From contig CAXSEA010000023.1 in NCBI GenBank assembly GCA_964235675.1, positions 1 through 24,879 on the forward strand: a DNA stretch of 24,879 nucleotides. The letters run 5' to 3'. This DNA is from CAXSEA01 sp964235675. Its GTDB lineage: Bacteria > Armatimonadota > Armatimonadia > Armatimonadales > Capsulimonadaceae. Below the pieces are notes generated by a model. The model was given only the letters and a program-made list of their open reading frames with translations. It was not told where the DNA came from and made no database searches. Of the stretch, positions 15,694 through 24,674 are shown piece by piece. Each line of letters starts with the position of its first letter. Positions within the stretch are counted from its first letter, which is position 1. The translations under genes were made by a program, and so were the position numbers.

Positions 15694-17859
15694 TCAGTTC
15701 GCGCCGCCGAGAGACGCTATTTGCCGTCTGCGCTGGGCGACCAACGCGCGAAGCCCGGCGTTCTGCGGCAGCTTCAGCGTGCTGTCCCGCTCGATGATCT
15801 CAAACGCTTCCGCACGCGCCTCCTGCAAGATGGGAGCGTCGCGCAGCACGTCGATAAACGGCAGCATCACCGCACCGGATTGGCGCGTGCCGTAAAAATC
15901 ACCCGGCCCACGCAGCCGAAGATCCTCCTCCGCGATTTTGAATCCGTCGGTGGATTCCGCCATGATCGTCATGCGGGCGGCACCGTCGGGGGTTTTCGGG
16001 TCCGAGATCAGCAGGCAGTACGATTGGGTATCGCCGCGTCCGACCCGCCCTCGAAGCTGATGCAGCTGCGCCAGGCCAAACCTGTCGGCGTCCTCGATCA
16101 CGATTACCGACGAGTTCGGCACGTCCACGCCCACTTCGATTACTGTCGTCGAGACGAGAATATCCAGCTCGCGGCTGCGGAACGCCTGCATGGCCGCGTC
16201 TTTTTCCGACGATTTCATCTGCCCGTGCAGCAGGCCGATGCGAAACTCTGGAAACACTTCCGTCGCCAGCTCCTCGGCAAGCTCCGTCGCGGCCTTCACT
16301 TGCAGCTTGTCGCTTTCCTCGACCAGCGGGCAAATCACGTAAGCCTGACGCCCCTGCTGGAGCAGCTTGCGCATAGTGTCGTAGACCAGGCCGCGCTCGT
16401 CTGATTTTTTCCAGTGCGTGCGTATCGGCTTGCGCCCCGGCGGAAGCGCATCGACCACGCTCACGTCCAAATCGCCGTACACAGTCAACGTCAGAGTGCG
16501 CGGAATGGGAGTGGCGGTCATCACCAGCACATCGGGCGTGATCCCGCTCGACTCCAGGCCCTTGTCCCGAAGCGTCGCGCGCTGCACCACGCCGAACCGG
16601 TGCTGCTCATCCACCACCGCCAGGCCGAGCTTATGAAATCGGATGCTTTCTTGAATTAAAGCGTGCGTGCCGATCACGATAGGGTACTGCCCGTCGGCGA
16701 TGCATTGCAGAATATCCGCCTTCTCCCGCGCCGTGTGCGACGAGCCTGTCACCAGCGCCACGGGAATGTTCAGCGCCTGCATCACGCGGCGCACGCCCGC
16801 TGCGTGCTGCTCCGCTAGGATTTCGGTGGGAGCCATGAGCGCCGCCTGGTAGCCCGAGCGGACAGCCATCAGCATCGCGGCCATCGCCACGACCGTTTTG
16901 CCGGAGCCGACATCCCCCTGCACCAGACGGTTCATCGGGCGCGGCTCTCGCATGTCGGCGGCAATCTCGCTGATCACCCGCTGCTGGGCATCCGTCATCT
17001 GGAAGGGCAGGGCGGCGGCAAGCTCCGACACGGCGGCCTCGGCAACCTGCTCCGTGACCGCGATGCCGCGCTCGTTCTTCCCGGCGCACTTCTGCTGCAC
17101 GAGCAGAAGCTGGACGGCGAGAAACTCTACAAACGTCAATCGATAACGCGCGTCGTCGAGCTTGGAGCCGTTGTCGGGATAATGAATCTGCCGCAAGGTC
17201 TCCGATTGACTGAGCAGATGATGACGCTCGCGCAAATCCACCGGCAAAGCGTCGGCGGCTAAATCCGGACTCTCCCGAACTAAAGCCAACGCTTCCCACA
17301 CGATACGCCGCATCCGCTCTTGCTTCACGCCTTCGGCTAGAGGGTAGACAGGCACGATTCGGTTTGAATTCAGCGATTCGCTCCCGCCTTCCTCGTCGAC
17401 CATCTCCCATTCCACCTCGCTGAGTTCCAGCCCGCGCATCGGCGAGCGCGACGCTCTGCCGAAGGCGATAATTCGCGCGCCGGTCAGCTTCTCGAACTGC
17501 TTCTTGAGAAACCACTGGTTGAAGAACACCAGGGCGCAGATGCCGCTCTCGTCGCGCAGGGTCACCCGCGTAATCATCAGCTTCGTGCGTGTGGGATTGT
17601 TCTCGACGCGAACGACCTGCCCAGTCAGCGTCACCGTTTCTCCGTGTTTCACTTCCGCCATCGGCTTGAAGTAAGTTCGGTCCTCGTAGCGCCGGGGGTA
17701 GTGCTGGAGCGCGTCGCCGAGCGTCGCCAGCTGAAGGCCGTCGCGCAGCTTTCCGGCAAAGGCCGGCGTGACCAGCTTCGGCAAAACGGCCGTGAGCGGC
17801 GTTGCAAGCGTAATCGGCTTTAGCCCGGTCGGTTTCGGTTCGGTAGATACGGTTGGCAC
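15694..17859 (-). CDS. recG: ATP-dependent DNA helicase RecG
   Basis: A 721-residue superfamily 2 helicase that remodels stalled forks and Holliday junctions. The N-terminal wedge/OB domain is seen at about 60-165 (GETVTLTGQVVRVE ... ARIIAFGRASRS). The helicase core has GDVGSGKT (Walker A, near 315), VVDEQHRFGV (motif II), MTATPIPRTL (motif III), STTVIEVGVDVP and QLRGRVGRG (motif VI). The end of the protein carries the TRP/helical-hairpin region typical of RecG (DFYGTRQSG). The start is GTG at 17859, chosen because the frame has no upstream start and a TAAAAT box sits exactly six bases before it. It is divergent from coaD. Confidence 0.97.
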   Translation of the reverse strand: MPTVSTEPKPTGLKPITLATPLTAVLPKLVTPAFAGKLRDGLQLATLGDALQHYPRRYEDRTYFKPMAEVKHGETVTLTGQVVRVENNPTRTKLMITRVTLRDESGICALVFFNQWFLKKQFEKLTGARIIAFGRASRSPMRGLELSEVEWEMVDEEGGSESLNSNRIVPVYPLAEGVKQERMRRIVWEALALVRESPDLAADALPVDLRERHHLLSQSETLRQIHYPDNGSKLDDARYRLTFVEFLAVQLLLVQQKCAGKNERGIAVTEQVAEAAVSELAAALPFQMTDAQQRVISEIAADMREPRPMNRLVQGDVGSGKTVVAMAAMLMAVRSGYQAALMAPTEILAEQHAAGVRRVMQALNIPVALVTGSSHTAREKADILQCIADGQYPIVIGTHALIQESIRFHKLGLAVVDEQHRFGVVQRATLRDKGLESSGITPDVLVMTATPIPRTLTLTVYGDLDVSVVDALPPGRKPIRTHWKKSDERGLVYDTMRKLLQQGRQAYVICPLVEESDKLQVKAATELAEELATEVFPEFRIGLLHGQMKSSEKDAAMQAFRSRELDILVSTTVIEVGVDVPNSSVIVIEDADRFGLAQLHQLRGRVGRGDTQSYCLLISDPKTPDGAARMTIMAESTDGFKIAEEDLRLRGPGDFYGTRQSGAVMLPFIDVLRDAPILQEARAEAFEIIERDSTLKLPQNAGLRALVAQRRRQIASLGGAN

Positions 17860-17865
17860 GCCATC

Positions 17866-17895
17866 ATTTTACGGGCGCGAACGTTCGTTTGTAAA
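17866..17895 (-). promoter_or_regulatory. recG promoter with leaderless spacing
   Basis: On the minus strand TTTACA (17895-17890), an 18-base spacer and TAAAAT (17871-17866) form a good sigma-70-type promoter. Six bases (GATGGC) separate the -10 box from the GTG start at 17859, so the mRNA should begin at or within a base or two of the start codon. Confidence 0.65.
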
Positions 17896-17964
17896 GCTGC
17901 TATCTCGCCTCCGCGCCTTTGTCGCTTGACGAATTCCATAATCCCGGAGTGCTTGAGGCGAGGG

Positions 17965-17970
17965 TACTCT
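17965..17970 (+). promoter_or_regulatory. coaD -10 box with leaderless spacing
   Basis: TACTCT (17965-17970), six bases (AGCAAT), then ATG 17977. It fits TAnnnT. No convincing -35 box lies 16-19 bases upstream, and there is no ribosome-binding site. Confidence 0.5.
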
Positions 17971-17976
17971 AGCAAT

Positions 17977-18471
17977 ATGAGAGGGGTCTATCCCGGCAGC
18001 TTCGATCCGATTACGTTCGGGCATTCCGACATTATCGAGCGCGCGTCGTCCTGCTTGGACGAGGTAATTGTCCTTGTCGCCGAGAATTCGAGCAAGCAGA
18101 GCGCGTTCGCCGTCGAGCAGCGCGTGGCGATGATCCTGGAAGTGGTTAACTCCAAGGGCCTGAAGAACGTTCGCGTGGACAGTTTTTCGGGTGGTCTGCT
18201 GGTAGACTATGCCGAGCGCGTCGGAGCGCATGTTATAATCAAAGGTCTGCGCGCGGTGTCCGACTTCGAGTACGAGTTCCAAATGGCCTTGCTGAACCGC
18301 CATCTGCGTCCGGAGATCGAGACCATCTTTATGATGACCCGCGCGGAATACTCTTTTTTGTCGTCGTCCATCGTGCGCGAAATCGCGCGGCTTGGCGGCG
18401 ATATCAGCGGTTTGGTGCCGGAGTGCGTGGTTCCGGCGATTCGTCAGCACCTCGGCGGCGTTGAAGGTTAA
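17977..18471 (+). CDS. coaD: Phosphopantetheine adenylyltransferase CoaD
   Basis: 164 residues, the normal length. The nucleotidyltransferase signature is clear: YPGSFDPITFGH at residues 5-16, with the (T/H)xGH motif as TFGH. The substrate-binding RAVSDFEYEFQMALLNRHL and the closing YSFLSSSIVREIA are also present. It transfers AMP from ATP to 4'-phosphopantetheine to give dephospho-CoA, the fourth step of CoA synthesis. A TTG at 17926 would give a longer product, but the conserved N terminus and the promoter position support ATG 17977. It heads the run of genes leading to fatty-acid synthesis and precedes the coiled-coil gene by about 50 nt, in the same frame. Confidence 0.97.
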   Translation: MRGVYPGSFDPITFGHSDIIERASSCLDEVIVLVAENSSKQSAFAVEQRVAMILEVVNSKGLKNVRVDSFSGGLLVDYAERVGAHVIIKGLRAVSDFEYEFQMALLNRHLRPEIETIFMMTRAEYSFLSSSIVREIARLGGDISGLVPECVVPAIRQHLGGVEG

Positions 18472-18507
18472 GCGCCGCGTCGAATTCGCCGTACCAATCG
18501 GCTGCAT

Positions 18508-18511
18508 GGAG
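18508..18511 (+). promoter_or_regulatory. Ribosome-binding site supporting an ATA start
   Basis: GGAG at 18508-18511 is the only good ribosome-binding sequence before the coiled-coil gene. It is eight bases from ATA 18520 and five from ATC 18517, and there is no ATG, GTG or TTG in frame between the coaD stop and GTG 18559. Confidence 0.5.
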
Positions 18512-18519
18512 CAACGATC

Positions 18520-19242
18520 ATAGATATCCTCAAACTACTCGACGAACTCGAAGCGCTGGTGGAAGACGGCAAGCAGTTCATGGGCTTTACCAACCTGGAC
18601 CGCGAAGAGTTTTTCGATTTACTCAACAAAATCCGCGTCGCCCTGCCCGATGAAGTCCGCAAGGCCAGCCGTATCACGGCGGAAAGCGAGCGCATTATCG
18701 GCGGCGCGCGTGAGGCGGCCGAGCAGACGATGATGGACGCCCAGCAGGAAGCGCACCGGCTCCAGCAGCAGTCGCAGGGAGCTGCCGAGCGTCTGGCGCG
18801 CGATTCCGACGCCCGCGTCCAGCAAAAGGCCCAGGAAGCGGAAGCCAAGGCGGCTAGAATCGTTAACGATTCCCAGGCGCACGCTGGCAAAATTGTCGAG
18901 CAGGCGCAGCAGGAATCCGATCAATTGGTGATGAAGGCGCATGGCGAGGCGGAGCGCCTGGTCAGCGACAGCGAGATTGTCCGCGCCGCCAACGCCCAGG
19001 CGCGCGAGATCGCCGCCGCCGCCGAGTACGAAGCCCAGGAGATGCGCGCCGGAGCCGAGCATTACGCCCGGGAAGAGCTTGCCGCGCTGGAGCGCGTGCT
19101 GAGCGACAGCCTGCTCACCGCCCAAAAAGGCCGGATGCGCTTGGATCAGCGTCTGAGCAGCGCTGCCGCCAACGTGACTTATCCGCAGGACAGCAGCGTG
19201 AAAGTCCCCGCCGCATCCGGCAGCCGCAACGGGGCAGGGTAA
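18520..19242 (+). CDS. Coiled-coil protein, ATP synthase B-subunit-like/DivIVA-like family found after coaD
   Basis: About 240 residues if begun at ATA 18520. The N terminus then reads (I/M)DILKLLDELEALVEDGK, matching the DILxLLDELExLVE opening that I recall for this family, which occurs next to coaD in several phyla. It is followed by EEFFDLLNKIRVALPDEV. From about 60 to 205 it is a continuous Ala/Glu/Gln-rich coiled coil with SDSEIVRAANAQAREI and the acidic-basic pattern seen in stalk proteins. No transmembrane segment is present. If GTG 18559 were the start, the conserved opening would be lost. Function is unknown; cell-division or envelope scaffolding is a guess. Confidence 0.78.
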   Translation: MDILKLLDELEALVEDGKQFMGFTNLDREEFFDLLNKIRVALPDEVRKASRITAESERIIGGAREAAEQTMMDAQQEAHRLQQQSQGAAERLARDSDARVQQKAQEAEAKAARIVNDSQAHAGKIVEQAQQESDQLVMKAHGEAERLVSDSEIVRAANAQAREIAAAAEYEAQEMRAGAEHYAREELAALERVLSDSLLTAQKGRMRLDQRLSSAAANVTYPQDSSVKVPAASGSRNGAG

Positions 19243-19293
19243 GAAACGACCCCAAGCGTTACTGCGAACGCTCGAAAAAAAGTAATCCGTGGG

Positions 19294-19340
19294 TATACTG
19301 ACTCCTATGCCGCCACGCTTTTGCTGGTGGCGCGTTTTTT
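19294..19340 (+). promoter_or_regulatory. Promoter plus terminator-like hairpin with a 13-codon leader ORF before the DUF177 gene
   Basis: TATACT (19294-19299) is followed by seven bases and ATG 19307, which opens a 13-codon frame (MPPRFCWWRVFCA, stop TGA at 19346-19348). The frame overlaps a hairpin: GCCGCCA (19309-19315) pairs with TGGTGGC (19325-19331) with one G-T, followed three bases later by six Ts (19335-19340). This looks like a short leader with an attenuator, or simply a terminator for the upstream gene. The two adjacent Trp codons in the leader are suggestive but only two. Confidence 0.4.
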
Positions 19341-19370
19341 GCGCGTGATGCTTGGAAAGTCAGTATTGCC

Positions 19371-19964
19371 ATGTTGCGAGTCGATCTAGCGGAATTGCTG
19401 CGGCAGACGGGGAAGAGTATCGTCGTCAATATCGACGATAAGCCGCGCCCGGATGAGGATGTCACTTATCTGGCGCCGGCGGTCGGACGTGTGACGATCA
19501 CGAACGCGGGCGCGCTGGTGATCGTGCGCGGGCGGTTCAGCACAATAGTGCAAATGGAGTGCGGGCGCTGCTTGGGCGAAGTCCGCGAGCCGATCAGCGC
19601 CGAAATCGAGGAGCAGTACAGCCTCACGGATGTCGAAAATCCGATGTACCGGGATGCGCACATTGCCATCGTCCCGGACGAGGAGAACGAAGTGCCGCTC
19701 GGGCTTATGGACGGCACGGTGATGGACTTGAACGTCCTGCTGCGTCAGGCCGTGATACTCAATGCGCCGCTGAGTCCTGTGTGTAAAGAAGACTGCCGGG
19801 GGCTCTGCCCCGTGTGCGGCAAAAACCTGAACGACGCAAGCGACGGCTGCCGGTGCGGGCAGACAGCCCGGAATACGCCGCTTTCCGCATTGAAGCAGAT
19901 GTACGACGCGCGTTCCGAAGGCGATTCCGCAAGCGACAGCGGCGGGACGTCGGTTGCGCGATAG
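19371..19964 (+). CDS. yceD: DUF177 (YceD) family protein
   Basis: 197 residues. The early segment ends in CGRC (Cys64, Cys67) and LGEVREPISAEIEEQY, then DLNVLLRQAVILNAPLSPVCKEDCRGLCPVCGKNLN, the family core. In all there are eight Cys likely to bind metal (64, 67, 138, 142, 146, 149, 160, 162). The homologue in E. coli and plants is tied to 23S rRNA accumulation and ribosome assembly. The gene almost always lies directly before rpmF, as here. The Ser/Asp/Gly-rich last 20 residues look disordered. A GGAAAG 11 nt upstream may be its ribosome-binding site. Confidence 0.92.
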   Translation: MLRVDLAELLRQTGKSIVVNIDDKPRPDEDVTYLAPAVGRVTITNAGALVIVRGRFSTIVQMECGRCLGEVREPISAEIEEQYSLTDVENPMYRDAHIAIVPDEENEVPLGLMDGTVMDLNVLLRQAVILNAPLSPVCKEDCRGLCPVCGKNLNDASDGCRCGQTARNTPLSALKQMYDARSEGDSASDSGGTSVAR

Positions 19965-20056
19965 CCGACACAACATTTTTGATCGCATGGCGACGCTTGC
20001 GTGCGACACTCTAAAATTTATTCGATTTCGATCAATTTGACTGAGGAGCTACTAGA

Positions 20057-20278
20057 ATGCCACTACCGAAACGACGCCATTCCAATTCACGCACGCGCAA
20101 GCGGCGTACCCACTACAAGCTGACCCTGCCTTCCTTGTCCGCCTGCCCGCGCTGCACGCAGCCGCGCTTGTCGTTCCACGTTTGCCCGCACTGCGGCTAC
20201 TACGGTACCGGCGCGAACTCGCGCATGGTGATCGACGTCAACAAGGGCAAGCAGCAGGCTGACCAGGAAGCGCAGTAG
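20057..20278 (+). CDS. rpmF: Ribosomal protein bL32
   Basis: 73 residues with the basic opening PLPKRRHSNSRTRKRRTHYK and a zinc ribbon formed by Cys30, Cys33, Cys43 and Cys46 (CPRC and CPHC). It is a large-subunit protein near the peptidyl-transferase region. A strong ribosome-binding site GAGGAG (20043-20048) lies eight bases before ATG, as expected for a highly translated gene. The C terminus continues beyond the usual 57-60 residues with a Lys/Gln-rich tail. Only seven bases separate it from plsX. Confidence 0.97.
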   Translation: MPLPKRRHSNSRTRKRRTHYKLTLPSLSACPRCTQPRLSFHVCPHCGYYGTGANSRMVIDVNKGKQQADQEAQ

Positions 20279-20285
20279 TTAAGAT

Positions 20286-21293
20286 ATGCGGGTTGCGCTT
20301 GACGCAATGGGGGGCGACTACGCCCCGCAAGAGATAGTCCGCGCCGCTGCGGAGTACGCCGGACAGGAGGATTTCAGACACGAGATCATCCTGGTCGGCG
20401 ATCAAAGCGCAATTCAGGCGGCGCTCCAGGAAGTGGGTGCCGAGCCTACAGCCGGACAGCTTTCCATCAAGCATGCATCCGAAGTGATCGAAATGCGCGA
20501 TCATCCGATGCAAGCCGTCCGCAAAAAGCGCGATTCATCGCTCGTCGTCTGCGGCCAAATGGTGAAATCCGGCGAAGCCGACGCCACCTTGTCCGCCGGC
20601 AACACCGGCGCGGCCATGGCGATTGCCGCCCTGGAGATCGGACGCATCCCCGGTATCGAGCGTCCCGCCATTGCCACTTCCATGCCGACCACGCGCGGCA
20701 CCGCGCTCTTGGTGGACGCCGGAGCGAACGTCGATTGCTCGCCCCAGAACCTTGCCCAATTTGCCTTGATGGGCTCCATCTACGCGCAGTTCGCCTTGGG
20801 CGTGAGCGAGCCTACGGTAGGTCTGCTCAGTGTCGGCACCGAGCCCGGCAAAGGCAACGAGCTGACCAAGGCAACCTATCCGCTCTTACAGGCTCTTCCC
20901 GGCATTCGCTTCCACGGCAACGTCGAGGGCAAAGATGTTTGGGAGCAGACCACCGACGTTGTCGTCTGCGACGGCTTCGTCGGCAATGTCCTGCTGAAAA
21001 CCGCCGAAGGTTTCGCCGAATGGATGATGCTGATGATTCAGCAGGAGGCCAAAGCCGGCTCACCTGAAGACCAGCTCGCGATCCAAAAGCTGCTGGGGCG
21101 CTTGTTCCAGCGCATCGACTATTCCGAAAACGGCGCGGCCCCGCTGCTTGGCATCAACGGCGTCAGCATGATCTCGCATGGCCGCTCCAAAGCCAAAGCG
21201 ATTCAAAGCGGGATTCGGCTGACGATAGCCGCCGCGGAGTCGAACTTTGTCGGCGCGATTGCCGCCGGAACTTGCGCGACCACCCCTGCATAG
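20286..21293 (+). CDS. plsX: Phosphate acyltransferase PlsX
   Basis: 335 residues, normal length. The N terminus VALDAMGGDYAP is diagnostic, followed by LSAGNTGAAMAIA, RPAIATSMPT, NVEGKD and the closing HGRSKAKAI. It turns acyl-ACP into acyl-phosphate, which PlsY uses to make lysophosphatidate, so it links fatty-acid synthesis to membrane lipid. It sits in the conserved rpmF-plsX-fabH order. No strong ribosome-binding site is seen; translation may be coupled to rpmF. Confidence 0.97.
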   Translation: MRVALDAMGGDYAPQEIVRAAAEYAGQEDFRHEIILVGDQSAIQAALQEVGAEPTAGQLSIKHASEVIEMRDHPMQAVRKKRDSSLVVCGQMVKSGEADATLSAGNTGAAMAIAALEIGRIPGIERPAIATSMPTTRGTALLVDAGANVDCSPQNLAQFALMGSIYAQFALGVSEPTVGLLSVGTEPGKGNELTKATYPLLQALPGIRFHGNVEGKDVWEQTTDVVVCDGFVGNVLLKTAEGFAEWMMLMIQQEAKAGSPEDQLAIQKLLGRLFQRIDYSENGAAPLLGINGVSMISHGRSKAKAIQSGIRLTIAAAESNFVGAIAAGTCATTPA

Positions 21294-21296
21294 CCG

Positions 21297-21302
21297 TATA
21301 AT
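21297..21302 (+). promoter_or_regulatory. Consensus -10 box of fabH with leaderless spacing
   Basis: TATAAT (21297-21302), six bases (CGCTGC), then ATG 21309. TTGCGC at 21272-21277 is a possible -35 box with a wide 19-base spacer. The box begins three bases after the plsX stop, so fabH may have its own promoter inside the cluster. Confidence 0.6.
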
Positions 21303-21308
21303 CGCTGC

Positions 21309-22400
<1,092 letters not shown>

Positions 22401-22427
22401 ATATTGCCGGCTTTGCGTTGCAGCGCA

Positions 22428-22454
22428 TTGATGGCGATGCAACCGGGGTACACT
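22428..22454 (+). promoter_or_regulatory. Possible promoter before fabD
   Basis: TTGATG (22428-22433) and TACACT (22449-22454) with a 15-base spacer lie in the 100-nt gap after fabH. The spacing is short, so it is only a candidate. The rest of the gap shows nothing else. Confidence 0.25.
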
Positions 22455-22500
22455 TCGCAGGCTTTGTCCGGCATGTGTCGCGGCAAATTCGCGCTTTATT

Positions 22501-23463
22501 ATGAAACTTGCATTTTTGTTTCCGGGCCAGGGGTCGCAGTCCGTCGGCATGGGCTCGGACATTTACACCCACTACCCCGCCGCCGCTAGCACGCTCGACG
22601 AAATCGACGACCTGCTCGGCTACAAGCAGACGACGTTGTGCTTTTACGGGCCCGAGGAATCGCTCCGTGAAACCAATGTCACCCAGCCTGCGCTTTACTC
22701 CGTGAGCGTTGCCACGCTTCAAGTGCTCGACAAGCATGGGATCAAGCCGCAGGCCGTGGCCGGCCATAGCATCGGCGAGTACGCCGCCCTGGTCGCGGCG
22801 GGAGCGTTGGACTGGCAGATCGGGCTGACACTGGTGAGCGAGCGCGCTACGGCGATGCATCAAGCGTCGGAAGTAAATCCAGGCGCGATGGCGGCGGTGC
22901 TCGGGCTTTCCGCCGATGTGGTTCAAGCGGTCTGCGCCGAAACTCAGTCGGCCGGGCACGGCGTGGTTGCAGCGGCAAACTTCAACGGCGCGGGGCAGGT
23001 GGTCATTAGCGGCGAGACTGCCGGGGTGAACGCGGCCATGGAGCTAGCCAAGCAGCGGGGCGCGAGACGCGTTCTTCTTATCCCGGTCGGCGGCGGGTTC
23101 CACTCGCCGCTCATGAGCGGCGCGGCCGATACGATGCGGGCGTTTATCAAGGATGCGGCTATCGGCAATGCCAAGCTACCCGTCGTCGCTAATGTTACCG
23201 GCGACTACGAGACGAGCGCCGAGCAGATTAAAGACAACCTAGCGGCGCAAATCGACCATCCGGTATTATGGGAGCAGTCGGTGAACCGGTTGCTGGCTGA
23301 CGGGTTCGACACATTTGTAGAAGTCGGTTCCGGTTCCGTGCTGACGGGTATCCTAAAGCGCATGGCTAAAGAAAATGGCCGTGAGCTTGCCTTATACACG
23401 ACGCAAGACGCCGCTTCGCTCCAAGCGACCGTGGCGGCGCTGGGTAATAGCGCGACGACCTGA
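22501..23463 (+). CDS. fabD: Malonyl-CoA:ACP transacylase FabD
   Basis: 320 residues. FPGQGSQSVGMG at the N terminus is the family hallmark. The nucleophile is Ser90 in GHSIGEYAA, Arg115 binds the malonyl carboxylate, and His201 (GGFHSPLM) is the general base. It loads malonate from CoA onto ACP. ATG 22501 has no evident ribosome-binding site. The gene follows fabH by 100 nt and precedes fabG by 22 nt. Confidence 0.97.
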   Translation: MKLAFLFPGQGSQSVGMGSDIYTHYPAAASTLDEIDDLLGYKQTTLCFYGPEESLRETNVTQPALYSVSVATLQVLDKHGIKPQAVAGHSIGEYAALVAAGALDWQIGLTLVSERATAMHQASEVNPGAMAAVLGLSADVVQAVCAETQSAGHGVVAAANFNGAGQVVISGETAGVNAAMELAKQRGARRVLLIPVGGGFHSPLMSGAADTMRAFIKDAAIGNAKLPVVANVTGDYETSAEQIKDNLAAQIDHPVLWEQSVNRLLADGFDTFVEVGSGSVLTGILKRMAKENGRELALYTTQDAASLQATVAALGNSATT

Positions 23464-23485
23464 TCAACGGATTCGATGACAGTTT

Positions 23486-24244
23486 ATGATGCAAAACTTC
23501 GGACGACTTGACGGGCGGTCCGCGCTGGTGACGGGCGGGGGAACAGGCATTGGGCGCGCCGTCGCGCTGGCGTTTGCGTCGATGGGCGCAAACGTCGCTA
23601 TCGCCAACCGCTCCTCGATGGAAGCCGCCGAGGAAGTAGCGCGCGAAATCCGCGCCATGGGCTGCAAAGCCGTCGTCATCCAAGGCGACGTCTCCCAAGC
23701 CGCCAGCGCCGACGCGATCGTGAGCCAGGTCTTGACTTCGTTTGGTGGCGTGGATATAGTAGTCAACAACGCTGGCGCAACCCGCGACAGCGCGCTTGCG
23801 CGAATGAGCGAGCAGGATTGGGACACGGTTCTCGACGTCAACCTGAAAGGCGCGTTCTTGGTGTCCCGCGCCGCCATTAAGCCGATGATGCGCCAAAAGC
23901 ACGGGAAGATCGTCAACGTCGCCAGCGTTATGGGCCTGATGGGAAATCCCGGCCAGACCAATTACTGCGCGTCCAAGTTCGGCCTGATCGGATTTACGCA
24001 GGCGCTCGCCAAGGAGGTCGGCTCACGCAATATTCAAGTGAACGCCGTCGCTCCCGGCTTTATTGAAACGTCGATGACCGAGGTCTTGCCGCCTGAGTAT
24101 CGAACGGCGCTGCTGGAGCGAATCCCGGCCAAGCGTCTCGGCAAGCCGGAAGACGTAGTCGGCTCGGTGGTGTTCCTGTGCAGCGGCGCGGCGGATTATG
24201 TGACCGGTCAAACGCTCGCTATCGACGGCGGCTTGACAGCATAG
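23486..24244 (+). CDS. fabG: 3-oxoacyl-ACP reductase FabG
   Basis: 252 residues, short-chain dehydrogenase fold. The cofactor loop TGGGTGIGRA, NNAG, and the catalytic set Asn119, Ser147, Tyr160 and Lys164 (YCASK) are all present, with the closing TGQTLAIDGG. Asn-Arg after the second strand (ANRSS) suits NADPH. It reduces beta-ketoacyl-ACP in chain elongation. Two ATG codons start at 23486 and 23489; either is possible. Position between fabD and acpP supports FabG over other dehydrogenases. Confidence 0.96.
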   Translation: MMQNFGRLDGRSALVTGGGTGIGRAVALAFASMGANVAIANRSSMEAAEEVAREIRAMGCKAVVIQGDVSQAASADAIVSQVLTSFGGVDIVVNNAGATRDSALARMSEQDWDTVLDVNLKGAFLVSRAAIKPMMRQKHGKIVNVASVMGLMGNPGQTNYCASKFGLIGFTQALAKEVGSRNIQVNAVAPGFIETSMTEVLPPEYRTALLERIPAKRLGKPEDVVGSVVFLCSGAADYVTGQTLAIDGGLTA

Positions 24245-24247
24245 CGG

Positions 24248-24253
24248 TATAAT
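24248..24253 (+). promoter_or_regulatory. Consensus -10 box before acpP
   Basis: TATAAT at 24248-24253, four bases after the fabG stop. A TTGACA at 24233-24238 is only nine bases upstream, too close to act as its -35 box. The leader to acpP would be about 77 nt. A separate acpP promoter fits the high demand for carrier protein. Confidence 0.5.
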
Positions 24254-24336
24254 CCGGCGCGCCTACTTCAGCAAATCAGCAAAATTTAAGTCCGTCAGTT
24301 TTCACGTTAAAGACCGTACCAGTTAAGGAGAACAGC

Positions 24337-24600
24337 ATGTCAACGTTTGATCGCGTCAAAAAAGTCGTCGTGGAGCAGCTCGATGTCAGTGAGGACGAAG
24401 TCACTCCGCAGGCTTCCTTTGTCGAAGATCTCGGCGCGGACTCGCTCGATGTCGTCGAGCTGGTCATGGGCCTGGAAGAAGAGTTCGATATCGAAATTCC
24501 TGATGAGGACGCCGAAAAGATCGCAACCGTCCAAGACGCCATTTCGTATATCGACAGCAAATCAGCCGGCGGCGAAGCAGCAGCCACGACTACCGCTTAA
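24337..24600 (+). CDS. acpP: Acyl carrier protein AcpP
   Basis: 87 residues, acidic and helical. The phosphopantetheine attachment site is Ser36 in LGADSLDVVEL, followed by FDIEIPDEDAEKI, the recognition helix for Fab enzymes. The C terminus has an Ala/Thr-rich tail longer than the common 77-residue form. A perfect AAGGAG (24325-24330) stands six bases before ATG, one of the strongest ribosome-binding sites in the window. It carries the growing acyl chain for FabH, FabG, FabF and PlsX. Confidence 0.98.
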   Translation: MSTFDRVKKVVVEQLDVSEDEVTPQASFVEDLGADSLDVVELVMGLEEEFDIEIPDEDAEKIATVQDAISYIDSKSAGGEAAATTTA

Positions 24601-24617
24601 GTCGTTTAATCGTTTGC

Positions 24618-24645
24618 GCCCCTTCCCACGCGCTGGGGAGGGGGC
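24618..24645 (+). terminator. Hairpin between acpP and fabF
   Basis: GCCCCTTCCC (24618-24627) pairs with GGGAGGGGGC (24636-24645), ten pairs with one G-T, around an 8-base loop. The following TATTTATT is only moderately T-rich. It probably ends or stabilises the short acpP message while allowing some read-through to fabF. Confidence 0.6.
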
Positions 24646-24674
24646 TATTTATTGTTAGAGCCGTTTAACATTTC

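Noticed and set aside
15613..16404. 263-codon plus-strand ORF opposite recG
   Set aside because: Antisense shadow of recG with no start signals.
24233..24253. TTGACA and TATAAT before acpP as one promoter
   Set aside because: The spacer is only nine bases, too short for one sigma-70 promoter; only the -10 box was kept.
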